Source: an uncultured Collinsella sp. (lineage in GTDB: Bacteria; Actinomycetota; Coriobacteriia; Coriobacteriales; Coriobacteriaceae). Taken from it: 64,000 bases of DNA. Shown here piece after piece: positions 16,678-25,326 of this stretch. The notes under the pieces were generated by a model. That model had not been told where the DNA came from and searched no databases. It was given only the letters and a program-made list of their open reading frames with translations. The position numbers were made by a program, and so were the translations under genes. The DNA lies in NCBI GenBank assembly GCA_900759045.1, contig CAAETU010000062.1, positions 1-64,000 on the forward strand. The letters run 5' to 3'. Numbering within the stretch: position 1 is the first letter of the stretch; the number at the start of each line of letters is the position of its first letter.

Positions 16678-17529
16678 TTAGTCAATCAGATATTTCTCGA
16701 ATGCGGCCATGTTCTTGGCATCTGCCGCCGCCGGGTCATCGTAGTAACGACCGTCCGTGATCTCCTGGCCCAGCATGCCGTCGAAACCATGGGCGTTGAG
16801 TGTGGCAACGAAGGCGTCCATATCGTGCTTGCCATCGCCCCACACCAGATGGCCATACGGGTCACCGTCGATAAAGTGCATCTCGTGAATTGCCCCATCA
16901 CCAAAGGTGGCAAACCAGTCCTCGAGCGTCTCGCCAGCAACGCCCATCGCGGTTGTATCAACCATGGGCTGTAAGTACGGGCTCGCGACCTCGTCAATCA
17001 TGCGCTTCGCATCGGAAACCGTCGTCACAAGGTTGCTCTCCTCGGGACGCAGGCTTTCCATCGTAAGCACCAGACCGTGCTCGCCGGCATACTCCGCCAG
17101 AATGGACAAGTGCTCGCGGCTGCGCTTCCAGGCTTCCTCGCGGTCCTCGTCCCAGTCGCCCCAGCCCGAATTGACGGACATACGGTCGCACCCAAGTACC
17201 TCGGCAAGCTCAATGCCGTGCTTAAAGTACGCCAGGCTGCGCTGTTCATGCAGCGGTTTGCGTGCGCAGTACTGCCAAGGATAGACAACGTTCTCGGGGC
17301 ACAGAGTACGATACCTAAGCCCACGGTCTGCAGCCTTTTTCGCCAGGACCTCAGCCTCAAAGTAGCCCGTGTGGTCGAGCGTCACATGCGGCTCTGCGCA
17401 CCACAGCTCAATGGACTCAAAGCCCAAACGCTGCTGCACATCAAGGAAGTAATCGAGCGACCACATGATGTAGTGGATATTCATGCCCGCAATCTGCTCG
17501 CGGCGCAGCGTCGGTTTGGATTCAGACAT
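16678..17529 (-). CDS. frlC: Sugar epimerase/isomerase, FrlC-like (xylose isomerase-type TIM barrel)
   Basis: A 283-residue TIM-barrel protein. SIELWCAEPHVTLD (about 39-52), VLTMESL (Glu near 155), MVDTTAM (Asp near 190), MHFIDGD (His near 217) and GQEITDG (Glu near 257) supply the metal-binding residues of the AP-endonuclease-2-like epimerases. E. coli FrlC interconverts psicoselysine and fructoselysine. It starts one base after the amidohydrolase stop, with AAGGAGG positioned in the end of that gene, so translation is coupled. Confidence 0.82.
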   Translation of the reverse strand: MSESKPTLRREQIAGMNIHYIMWSLDYFLDVQQRLGFESIELWCAEPHVTLDHTGYFEAEVLAKKAADRGLRYRTLCPENVVYPWQYCARKPLHEQRSLAYFKHGIELAEVLGCDRMSVNSGWGDWDEDREEAWKRSREHLSILAEYAGEHGLVLTMESLRPEESNLVTTVSDAKRMIDEVASPYLQPMVDTTAMGVAGETLEDWFATFGDGAIHEMHFIDGDPYGHLVWGDGKHDMDAFVATLNAHGFDGMLGQEITDGRYYDDPAAADAKNMAAFEKYLID

Positions 17530-17530
17530 C

Positions 17531-19114
17531 TTATGCCTCCTTATTTCGATCGAACACGATTTGTCCGTCCGACATCGTCATATCAACCGCAAGATCGCGT
17601 GCGTCGCGATAATCGAGGTCAAACACATCCCGATCGAGCACGCAGATATCGGCAAGCTTGCCGACCTCGAGCGTACCCAGCTCGTCTTCGCGCATCAGAT
17701 CGTACGCGCCCCCGGCAGTCCAAGCGCGCAAGAGCTCGACAAGCGTCAGCGTGTTGACCTCATTCACAGGCAGTCCGTCGGCGAAGAATCCGCCGCACGC
17801 GCTGTAGATTGACTCGCCCAGGCTCGGAATCAGCAGCGGCAAATCCGTTCCACAGCACACTGTGCATCCGGAATCTTCCATGCCGCGGCGATTCCAGCTG
17901 TGCAAAAGTCGCGTCTCGCCAATTTGTCGACGCATCATCGACAGGCAATCCTCGCGTCGGTCCAGCGTCAGAATCTGCGGATAGACCTCGCAAATTCCAC
18001 CTAACTTGCCAAACTCGACAAGATCGGTCGGGTCAGAGTTCTCGAGATTGGTAATCGCATGGCGGCGAAGCATCCGTCCATGCTCGTCTCGAGGCAGCGA
18101 GGCATAGAGCGCCACGGTGCGACGAACGGCGCCATCGCCCTGGCAATGCAAGGAATATCGGAATCCGTCAGCATCAATTGCACGCAGCTCGTTCTCAATC
18201 AGATCCCACTCTGGCTCCTCGACGACCGTCTTGCCGGCAGCGCCCGCATCGGCCGAGTCCTCATAGGGTTCTATCATCTCGGCAAGCCCCGCCCATACGC
18301 CGCGATCGGTCATACGGTTGAAGCCAGAAAAACGAACGAACGGTCCCCGGAAGCGCTCTCGTGCCTCGCGGGCATATGCAAGATTTGCACCGGCACCCAC
18401 CGGCTGCGACATCATAGAGACGCGAACCGTCAGCTCACCAGATTCCTCACGGCGAGCCATTTCGTCGGCAAAGCCGTAGTAGTCATCAAACGCCATCTCC
18501 TTGATGGCGGTAACGCCGCGTTCGTTAAGCATGCTCATGTAGTCCGAATACCCTGCACGCACCTCGGGCAGCGCGAGGAAATCGCTCATCATGCGCCAGA
18601 TCTTCTCGGCATAGCACGCCTGGGGTGTGAAGCCGTATCGCGCACTGGCGGCAGCATTGAGAACACAGGTATCCGCGCCCGGTGTAAAGCAGACGACGGG
18701 GATATCGCCAAAACACTCGTCAAACACAGCTGCTGTATTTGCGTTCTCGGCATCCGATGCCAACGTTTCGGATAGGTTGTGGCCAAAAGCCGCCGCGCAA
18801 TCCGGACGATCTTCTTTCCATGCACGCAAGAGCGACACGGCCTCTTTGGCATCAGCGATGCCGGACAGATCAGGCCCCAACGTCCGCAGCGCCCAGCCTG
18901 TATAGAAGGTATGCACATCGATCAGGCCAGGCATGACGGTGCGGTCGCCCAGGTCAACTACCTCGTCCGCCTGGGTCAAATACGAAGCTAGCTCACACTT
19001 GGTGCCAACAGCCTCAATTCGATTGCCACGGACCGCTACGAAACCTTCAAACGGCAGGTCCCCCGTACCGATAAAGACGCTCTTAGACGTCAGGACCGTC
19101 AAACGATCAGACAT
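17531..19114 (-). CDS. Amidohydrolase-3 (YtcJ-like) family protein with an altered metal site
   Basis: A 527-residue amidohydrolase: small beta-sandwich at the N terminus, TIM barrel, and the C-terminal LEVGKLADICVLDRD return strand. Family landmarks seen are VMPGLIDVH (about 63-71), SLHCQGDGAVRRTV, RRHAITNLE and CCGTDLPLLIPS. The usual HxH after GLID reads His-Thr-Phe, so one canonical metal ligand is missing and the metal site must differ or be mononuclear. Placed between the transporter and frlC, it may release a glycated amino acid from a conjugate; this is inference. ATG 19114 is used, following TAGGTGG. Confidence 0.78.
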   Translation of the reverse strand: MSDRLTVLTSKSVFIGTGDLPFEGFVAVRGNRIEAVGTKCELASYLTQADEVVDLGDRTVMPGLIDVHTFYTGWALRTLGPDLSGIADAKEAVSLLRAWKEDRPDCAAAFGHNLSETLASDAENANTAAVFDECFGDIPVVCFTPGADTCVLNAAASARYGFTPQACYAEKIWRMMSDFLALPEVRAGYSDYMSMLNERGVTAIKEMAFDDYYGFADEMARREESGELTVRVSMMSQPVGAGANLAYAREARERFRGPFVRFSGFNRMTDRGVWAGLAEMIEPYEDSADAGAAGKTVVEEPEWDLIENELRAIDADGFRYSLHCQGDGAVRRTVALYASLPRDEHGRMLRRHAITNLENSDPTDLVEFGKLGGICEVYPQILTLDRREDCLSMMRRQIGETRLLHSWNRRGMEDSGCTVCCGTDLPLLIPSLGESIYSACGGFFADGLPVNEVNTLTLVELLRAWTAGGAYDLMREDELGTLEVGKLADICVLDRDVFDLDYRDARDLAVDMTMSDGQIVFDRNKEA

Positions 19115-19123
19115 CACAACCAC

Positions 19124-20587
19124 CTACGCCGGAAGCATGCCGGAAATGGCAGTAATGACCAAGCCAAACACGACCATGAAGATGAAGAACTTCCAAATGG
19201 TCTTCCACCATTGGCCAAACGAAATCTTAGCCACGGCAAGCCCGGCGACCGTCATACCCGCCACGGGGCTGATGGTGTTGATGGTCTGGTTGGCAAACTG
19301 GAGCGCGGTGACGGCCGCCTCGGGATTGAGGCCCATGAGCTCGGTCAGGGGGCCCATAACGGGCATGGTGAGCGCCGCCAGGCCAGAACTCGAGGGAACC
19401 AGCAAAGAGAGCAGGCCAAGGACGACATACATAAACGTGGTGTAGACGGCGGCGGGTGCACCGGCGAGCGCGGTAGCGAGCGCCTGGAGGATGGTGTCGA
19501 TGATCATGCCGCCCTCGGCGATGACCAGAATACCGCGCGCGATACCGATAACGACGGCAGCGTACGCAAAGTCGGCGAGACCCTTAACGAACTCCTCTGC
19601 GATCGTCTGCTGGTCAAGGCCGCCCAGGATACCGGCAAGCAAGCCCATACCAAGGAACACGGCGGAAATCTCATTCATGTACCAGCCCTGGGTAACAAGA
19701 CCCCAGACGATAATGCCCATGCCGCAGGCAAAATCGATAAGCACGAGCTTCTGACGGGTAGTGAACTCTTCCTCGATGGAGGCATCGGTCACGGAAAACT
19801 CAACACGCTTGAGCTTATCGTCCTCGTACGTAATGGACGACTCGGGATTTTTCTTGACGCGCACGGCGTAGCGCATGGCCCATGCGATACCGACGGCAGT
19901 GAAGATGACCCAAGAAACGGCGCGCAGCCACAGCTGAGGATTGCCCTCGATACCAATGATGCCTTGGGCGATCAAAACATTAAACGGGTCGATGGTCGAA
20001 GCACAATATCCCAGGTTAGGACCAAGGAAGCAGATGATGAATGCCGTCATCGAGTCATACCCGATACCCATCATGATGGGAATGAAGATGGCATAGAACG
20101 GCAGGGCTTCCTCAGACATACCAAACGTAGTGCCGCAAATGGACAGCAACGTCATCGTGATGGGAATGATGAGGATGTCCTTGTTCTTGAGCTTTTTAAT
20201 CACACGGCTCATGCCGGCATTCAAAGCGTTGGTCTTGGTGATGATCGCGAACGATCCGCCAATCAATAAGACGAACGCAACGACGTCGGCAGCCTCTTGG
20301 ATACCCTTGGTGGGCGCTTGCAGAACCGCGAAGATATCCTGGCCCAGATTGATGGTCTCGCCGGTCTCGGAATCGGTGTAGTTCTTATCGACCTGTTCAT
20401 AAGTTCCAGCAACGGCGACTTCACGCTCGCCCGCCGCTGTCGAAATCGTCTTGCGCTGATACTGACCAGAGGGAACGATCCAGGTCAGGACCGCAAAGAC
20501 AACGATCAGCAAGAACATGATCGTATAGACATGCGGTAATTTGAACTTAAAACGTCTGTTTGTCTTCTTCGCCTTCGTATCTGACAT
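19124..20587 (-). CDS. YfcC/DcuC-family transporter (predicted Amadori-compound or amino-acid uptake)
   Basis: A 487-residue membrane protein with about 11-13 hydrophobic segments, a short basic cytoplasmic N terminus and family features such as HVYTIMFLL, LTWIVPSGQY (about 36-45), FGMSEEALPFYA and LVPSSSGLAALTMPVMGPL. YfcC-type members of the C4-dicarboxylate/arginine-ornithine carrier group move amino acids and peptides. It is the first gene of the frl-like operon, so import of fructoselysine-type compounds is a reasonable inference; characterised FrlA permeases belong to a different (APC) family. GGAGGTATCT precedes ATG 20587. Confidence 0.82.
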   Translation of the reverse strand: MSDTKAKKTNRRFKFKLPHVYTIMFLLIVVFAVLTWIVPSGQYQRKTISTAAGEREVAVAGTYEQVDKNYTDSETGETINLGQDIFAVLQAPTKGIQEAADVVAFVLLIGGSFAIITKTNALNAGMSRVIKKLKNKDILIIPITMTLLSICGTTFGMSEEALPFYAIFIPIMMGIGYDSMTAFIICFLGPNLGYCASTIDPFNVLIAQGIIGIEGNPQLWLRAVSWVIFTAVGIAWAMRYAVRVKKNPESSITYEDDKLKRVEFSVTDASIEEEFTTRQKLVLIDFACGMGIIVWGLVTQGWYMNEISAVFLGMGLLAGILGGLDQQTIAEEFVKGLADFAYAAVVIGIARGILVIAEGGMIIDTILQALATALAGAPAAVYTTFMYVVLGLLSLLVPSSSGLAALTMPVMGPLTELMGLNPEAAVTALQFANQTINTISPVAGMTVAGLAVAKISFGQWWKTIWKFFIFMVVFGLVITAISGMLPA

Positions 20588-20762
20588 AGATACCTCCAAA
20601 GAACTCGAGACTGCATCGCATCTCGCTTCAACGCCTGCGCAATGCAAACGTTCTATGACGTCCCATAGATTACCAGCAGCTTTTTCCTTCATCAAGATAA
20701 TTTCAAACTGATTGCCGCAACGCGGTTGAACGGTTGCGTTTGCGCCGTGAACGGTATGGAGA

Positions 20763-20788
20763 CGCCCGGTGAGATAATCCACCGGGCG
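20763..20788. promoter_or_regulatory. Hairpin between gntR and the frl operon
   Basis: CGCCCGGT (20763-20770) pairs with ACCGGGCG (20781-20788). It lies just past the gntR stop and upstream of the transporter start; it has no T-run, so it is either a weak terminator or part of the operator region. Confidence 0.4.
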
Positions 20789-20805
20789 CTTCCATTCGCA
20801 ATGTC

Positions 20806-21549
20806 CTAGATGTCAAAAACGTAGCGAGACCCAACGATTCGCTGACGACCGATGATAAACGGCCGCCGCTGCTCATCGAAAAAGAAGGCTTCCATATAAA
20901 ACAAGGGTTCGCCAACGGGAACTGCCAACAGCCGAGCGACCTCGGGCGACGCGCACGCGATCTCGAGTGTGCACGGGTCGGTAAACGCGGGCGTACGGCC
21001 CGTCCGGTTACGCACGAACTCAAAAATGGATTGGTTAGATAGAGGTGCCGTTGATAGATAGGCGTTGTCCTCGTAAACATATATGTTGTTCTCGAGCATG
21101 ACAGGGACGCCATCGGCAGTGCGCACGCGCTCAACGCAAATCAAGTCAGTTCCAACGGGAACACCAAAGAACTGCGCTTCGGTGGAATCCGCCGGCAGTA
21201 TCTTTCTCGAAATGACGCACGCCCCCGGTTCCATTCCGTTAACGCGGCATGCGTCCGAAAAACTCCGGACGTCATCCTTCTGGCGAATCTTGCGCTTAAG
21301 CTTGGGGGCATTGACAAACGTGCCTTTCCCCTGCCGCTTCGTTAGATAGCCCTGCTGGACGAGCTCCTCAATAGCGCGTCGCACGGTAACGCGGCCAACT
21401 TTATAGCTCTCAGCCAATTCGAATTCGTTGGGTATCCGCGCGCCCGCCTTGTAGGCACCGGAGTTGATTTCGTTTTTAATGATATCGATAACCTGTTGGT
21501 ACAGCGGTATCGCTGCTTTACCGTCAGTTAGCCCTTCAGTCGGTGGCAT
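20806..21549 (-). CDS. GntR-family regulator with UTRA domain (FrlR-like)
   Basis: A 247-residue repressor. The winged helix (about 15-80) shows PLYQQVIDIIKNEINSG, RIPNEFELAESYKVGRVTVR and GKGTFV; the C-terminal UTRA domain (about 95-245) is the effector pocket used by HutC/FrlR-type regulators that sense sugars or sugar-amino acids. It is encoded on the same strand, 218 bases upstream of the operon, and is the obvious candidate for its control by a glycated amino acid or its phosphate. The start ATG follows GGGAGAGGG. Confidence 0.87.
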   Translation of the reverse strand: MPPTEGLTDGKAAIPLYQQVIDIIKNEINSGAYKAGARIPNEFELAESYKVGRVTVRRAIEELVQQGYLTKRQGKGTFVNAPKLKRKIRQKDDVRSFSDACRVNGMEPGACVISRKILPADSTEAQFFGVPVGTDLICVERVRTADGVPVMLENNIYVYEDNAYLSTAPLSNQSIFEFVRNRTGRTPAFTDPCTLEIACASPEVARLLAVPVGEPLFYMEAFFFDEQRRPFIIGRQRIVGSRYVFDI

Positions 21550-21579
21550 ATACCCTCTCCCAGCACAATTAAGTCTAAA

Positions 21580-21616
21580 GCGGGCCCAAGGGCATTCAGC
21601 AAGCCCTTAAGCCCGC
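21580..21616 (-). terminator. Terminator-like hairpin after the HAD gene
   Basis: GCGGGC and AAGGGC (21580-21593) pair with GCCCTT and GCCCGC (21603-21616) with a small internal loop. On the minus strand the stem is followed by TTTAGACTTAATT. It probably insulates gntR from the upstream HAD gene. Confidence 0.5.
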
Positions 21617-21699
21617 ATTAGCATTAAGTATGCTTGCTGCCGCACCAAAATGTCGGGTATTTACTCATCTGACCCGAAAAACGCGCAACTACCGCACTC

Positions 21700-22359
21700 C
21701 TAAGAAAGCGTGAGCAGCTCCGGCAGCTGGTCGATAATCTTGTCCGCGGCATCCTGGCTAAAGCCAAAGCGTTCCTCGCGCTTGGCAATGACTGTCAGGC
21801 CAGCTCGCTTGCCGGCAGTGATGCCAGGCACCGAATCCTCGACGCAGCAGCAGCGATTCGCGGGCAGCCCCAGCAGGTCCAGCGCATGCAGGTAGATGTC
21901 GGGCTCGGGCTTGCTCTCCTTAAACTGCTCGCCACTCACCACATGCTCAAAGGCATCCGACAGCCCGCATGCGTTGAGCACTTCCTCGATGCTATCTATG
22001 GGAGACGAGCTGGCAAGCGCCACGCGAACGCCACGGCGCGGCAGCTCTCGAATCGTATCCACGGCGCCTGGGTTAATCAAAGCCTGATAGTCGCGCGGAC
22101 GCTTATGCGCCCACTCGTCCCAACGGGCCAACGCTTCCTCGCCAGTTAAATGCCCCTTACCGGCGCGCTCAAACCAATCGACCAGCATACGCAGGAAGAA
22201 CTGATGCGAGGTACCGACCTGCCCATTCAACTCCTCTTGAGTCAGATTAAGCCCAAGCTCCTTGGCAAACGCGGCAGTCTCGCCCAGGTAGTAATACTCG
22301 GTATCGACAATGACGCCGTCCATGTCAAAGATAACGGCATCGAACGGAAATGCGGACAC
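21700..22359 (-). CDS. HAD-superfamily hydrolase, beta-phosphoglucomutase-like
   Basis: A 219-residue HAD subfamily IA enzyme. FDAVIFDMDGVIVDTE (about 5-20) supplies both catalytic Asp residues, VALASSSPIDSIE (about 112-124) the Ser of motif II, a KPEPD near residue 155 the Lys of motif III, and CCVEDSVPG (about 171-179) the acidic motif IV. Members act on sugar phosphates; the exact substrate is not evident. A GTG start at 22359 with GGGAGGG is chosen over an upstream ATG that lacks an SD. It is distal to the Cof gene on the same strand. Confidence 0.83.
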   Translation of the reverse strand: MSAFPFDAVIFDMDGVIVDTEYYYLGETAAFAKELGLNLTQEELNGQVGTSHQFFLRMLVDWFERAGKGHLTGEEALARWDEWAHKRPRDYQALINPGAVDTIRELPRRGVRVALASSSPIDSIEEVLNACGLSDAFEHVVSGEQFKESKPEPDIYLHALDLLGLPANRCCCVEDSVPGITAGKRAGLTVIAKREERFGFSQDAADKIIDQLPELLTLS

Positions 22360-22378
22360 GGCACCCTCCCTAACAAAA

Positions 22379-22400
22379 GGACGCCCGCGAGCAGGCGCCC
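22379..22400 (-). terminator. Terminator between the two HAD genes
   Basis: On the minus strand GGGCGCC pairs with GGGCGTCC (one G-U pair) and is followed by TTTTGTT, just after the Cof gene stop. Confidence 0.55.
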
Positions 22401-22423
22401 GAACCATGCATTAATCGGCGATT

Positions 22424-23266
22424 CTAACCCAGCAGCTTATCCAGCGCCACTGCAATACCATCTTCGTTGTTATTGGCGGTCACCATCTGGGCCACGGCCT
22501 TAACCTCATCGACGGCGTTGTCCATGGCAACACCGGTGCCGGCCCACTCAATCATGGACTTGTCGTTCTGGCCGTCGCCAAACGATACGACCTCGCTGGC
22601 ATCGATGCCGAGCTTGGGCAGGGCACCCTCGAGCGCATGGGCTTTGTCGATACCGGGCGCCGTGTACTCAAAGTACCAGTCGGCCGTAAACATGCCCGAA
22701 AGCGTCTGGGTAAAGGGCGCATACATCTCCTCGTAATGCGCCTGCAGGTAGGCCGGATCGCCCGCAGTGAGTAGCTTGTCCACGGGATAAGCATCAGCGA
22801 CCTCATGCAGGCTCTCCACCTCGCGAATCTTAAGATCGCACGCGTCGCGCTCATACTTGACGATATTCTTCTGCGAGCCGTCAGGCAGCGTGATCATGCA
22901 ATGGTACGAGTCCTCGACATGCAAATCACGACCGAGCGAAATCATAGGGATCACGTCAAAATTACGCAGGTGATCAATCAGGCGATGCAATTCGTCGGCA
23001 GGCATAGCCTGGTCAAAAAGAACCTCATCGGTCTGAGCGTCGACCACATGCGCGCCATTAAAGGCAACTAGCAGACCGTCATGGTTTTGAAGGTCGAGCT
23101 CCTGCGCCAAGGCGTGCAGCCCCCATGCGGGACGACCCGAAGCCAAGATGAGCTTAATGCCCGACTCCTGCGCCGCGAGCAGCTTCTCGCGCGTACGCGG
23201 GCTAATGACCTTTTGATCGTTGGTGAGCGTACCGTCGATATCCATTGCGATGGCTTTGATTGCCAT
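22424..23266 (-). CDS. Cof-type HAD-IIB phosphatase
   Basis: A 280-residue member of the HAD-IIB/Cof family. IKAIAMDIDGTLTND (about 3-17) is motif I; LILASGRP (about 39-46) is motif II; a C2-type cap domain occupies about 85-185; and VVSFGDGQNDKSMIEWAG (about 221-238) is the motif IV Asp pair. Such proteins dephosphorylate sugar phosphates or flavin/PLP intermediates with loose specificity. AGGAGG precedes the ATG. Confidence 0.87.
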   Translation of the reverse strand: MAIKAIAMDIDGTLTNDQKVISPRTREKLLAAQESGIKLILASGRPAWGLHALAQELDLQNHDGLLVAFNGAHVVDAQTDEVLFDQAMPADELHRLIDHLRNFDVIPMISLGRDLHVEDSYHCMITLPDGSQKNIVKYERDACDLKIREVESLHEVADAYPVDKLLTAGDPAYLQAHYEEMYAPFTQTLSGMFTADWYFEYTAPGIDKAHALEGALPKLGIDASEVVSFGDGQNDKSMIEWAGTGVAMDNAVDEVKAVAQMVTANNNEDGIAVALDKLLG

Positions 23267-23754
23267 ATGTGCCTCCTTGCATCGTTTTTATCGCCCACTA
23301 TCTTATCCGAGCCGGGCACGTTCGCACAGCGCGCGTATGACGGTTGCAAAACCACCCCATTTGAAACAAAGGCAAAAAAGTACTTGTAAAGACGCGTTCC
23401 GACATATAAGTTGATAAAAGACCGCCGTTGCGGTTTTAAGTAGATCGAGCATATGAAGTTTGAGTTTTAGCGTGTAAGAGAAGGAAGATCGGCAAAGTAC
23501 AACCCCAAACGCAATGACAACTTAATGAGGTAACTGCCACATGTGAGGCACCCAGGGCATTGCTGTCTCGATTTTGAGCACGATGTCTTCCGCCCTGCAT
23601 GGGCCGTTCCATCCCGCCCCTGCAGCAACTGCCTCACGGGCTCATTGAAAACCGCATAGCACCCCAACGTCAGCACATCACCCATGGCAAGCACATCACT
23701 CACGACAACCAACACATCAACAAACAGCACGAACATCAACCGATTGGAGAAGCT
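23267..23754 (+). other. Long non-coding leader upstream of the three-gene accessory block
   Basis: This 488-base gap separates the divergent Cof gene from the accessory block and is less GC-rich than its surroundings. A possible promoter is CTTGTA (23383-23388), 16 bases, TATAAG (23405-23410). A small hairpin with GCGGTTTT lies near 23422-23438, and the last 100 bases are full of ACATCA/CACATCA-like direct repeats. No ORF in it has a credible SD until ATG 23755. If the promoter is right, the transcript has a leader of about 340 bases. Confidence 0.35.
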
Positions 23755-24645
23755 ATGACAAACCACCACGCTGAAGACGGCGATAAGAAAAGCATTCTGG
23801 ATGCCCGCATTGAGCGAGCATATGCAAACGAATATGACGCCGCCTTTGCCGCCGCGACCATCAAGAACTACGCGTCGCTACCGCTCGCGACGATCTTGGC
23901 CGACCACCCTCAACTGCTGAAGCGCTGCACAAAGATCATGGGCGACCCCGACATTCGCAAGCTGACAGACCCCTATGCCCCAAAACGCGACAACGATTCG
24001 TACGTTCTTACCGTAGGCTGCCTAGCCCATATGCTTACGGCGCTCGACACGAAACTCAAGCTCGAATGGGAGCCCGACGAGCGTCATGAACTCGAAAGCA
24101 AGCGGAACACCCTGCGCACCGCACTGTTCCTTCCGTTGAACGGCCTCAAGCGCTGCAACGTCGAGCTCAATACACAGGCGCGGCAAAAGCCCGGGACCAC
24201 GGGGCAGAAAACTCCAAGACCCCATGCGGCCATCGTCGACCGCAACCGATATAACCGCATGACCGCGCACTTTTCCGCCGAGGGAGCAGCCATAAGGACG
24301 CTGATCGACCTGCTGTGCCTCCTGAACATCAACGAGCTATTTGAGGGCTATCTCGCCCTTGTTCCCGCGACGGCACCCAAGTCGGTAGCAAAGATCATCG
24401 AGACCTGCAGACGCCAGTTTGAGCGCCATCGCAATGGCAGCGAGATGAACGCCAGCATCGCGCAGTACTACGCGGCTCATTACAAAAATGACGGATGTGC
24501 CCCTATCGAGCATCAGCTGCGGCTCGCCTACACCACGCCCGTCGCAACGCTCCATCGCTTTGGAGCCCTTGGCGCTTGCGAGCCGCACGGACAGGCAGCC
24601 TGCCCCACAACCGAGCTCGATCTCAGGCTCGGACGAACCCTGTAG
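23755..24645 (+). CDS. Protein of unknown function, first gene of the ClpP-like/VirD4-like block
   Basis: A 296-residue soluble protein that I do not recognise. It looks mostly alpha-helical, with no signal peptide, membrane helix, zinc cluster or nucleotide motif. The middle (about 105-190) is basic, including a KPGTTGQKTPRPH segment and DRNRYNRM, so binding of nucleic acid or an acidic partner is conceivable but unproven. GGAGAAGCT precedes ATG 23755; an in-frame ATG at 23599 has no SD and adds a His/Gln-rich stretch that reads like non-coding leader. The clpP-like gene follows after 63 bases on the same strand. Confidence 0.75.
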   Translation: MTNHHAEDGDKKSILDARIERAYANEYDAAFAAATIKNYASLPLATILADHPQLLKRCTKIMGDPDIRKLTDPYAPKRDNDSYVLTVGCLAHMLTALDTKLKLEWEPDERHELESKRNTLRTALFLPLNGLKRCNVELNTQARQKPGTTGQKTPRPHAAIVDRNRYNRMTAHFSAEGAAIRTLIDLLCLLNINELFEGYLALVPATAPKSVAKIIETCRRQFERHRNGSEMNASIAQYYAAHYKNDGCAPIEHQLRLAYTTPVATLHRFGALGACEPHGQAACPTTELDLRLGRTL

Positions 24646-24708
24646 CCCACCAGCCTCTGCGCGGGCTATAACCCTATTCCACAACACAACCAACAGAAAG
24701 GAGACCTC

Positions 24709-25326
24709 ATGGACACCAATCATTCCCCCATCATCAGCCCCCTCACCATGCGTGAATCCGCCCGAGGTATCACGCTCACCAGCATTTACGATGAGATGCT
24801 CGCCCGTCGCGAGCTCTCCGTCATGGGAAACATCGAAACCCCGATGGCCCACGACCTATGCCAGCAGATCCGCCTGCTCGATGCCACCGACCCCAGCCGC
24901 CCCATCACCATATTTGTCGCCAGCGCCGGCGGAAGCGTGCGATCGGGTCTTGCAATCTATGACGCCATGCGCCTCGCATCGTGCCCCATCCGCACCGTCT
25001 GCCTGGAATTCGCCGCGTCCATGGGCGCCGTGATCTTTATGGGCGGCGACGATCGCCGTATGGCGCCCCATGCAGAGCTCATGATTCACGACCCGCTGAT
25101 CCCCCAGGGGGCAGGCGGCTCGGCACTTGCGCTGCAGGAAACCAGCCGGCGTCTCATGCAGACCCGCAAGACCCTCACGCAAATCCTCTCGGACCGCAGC
25201 GGCCTCACGCCCAAGCGCATCCAGTCCCTCACTGCAAAAGACACCTACCTTTCGGCCGAGCGCGCCGTCGAGCTCGGCTTTGCCCACGAAATCCTCTCGA
25301 CCACCAAGGAGGTCGCCCATGTCTAA
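24709..25326 (+). CDS. ClpP-like serine protease, isolated from any Clp ATPase
   Basis: A 205-residue protein of the ClpP/crotonase-like protease fold. The oxyanion loop is SAGGSVRSGLAIYD (72-85), and the triad is complete: Ser104 in FAASMGAVIF, His127 in LMIHDP and Asp178 in AKDTYLSAERA. It is diverged from housekeeping ClpP (for example a GFAHEI end instead of YGLID). No clpX or clpA is adjacent; the neighbour is a VirD4/TraG-like ATPase whose start overlaps this stop (ATGTCTAA), so expression is coupled. It may process or degrade a partner of that system. AAAGGAG precedes ATG 24709. Confidence 0.85.
   Translation: MDTNHSPIISPLTMRESARGITLTSIYDEMLARRELSVMGNIETPMAHDLCQQIRLLDATDPSRPITIFVASAGGSVRSGLAIYDAMRLASCPIRTVCLEFAASMGAVIFMGGDDRRMAPHAELMIHDPLIPQGAGGSALALQETSRRLMQTRKTLTQILSDRSGLTPKRIQSLTAKDTYLSAERAVELGFAHEILSTTKEVAHV

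Noticed and set aside
23599..23754. Upstream in-frame extension of the unknown protein to ATG 23599
   Set aside because: No SD, a His/Gln/Asn-rich low-complexity translation, and a clear SD before ATG 23755.
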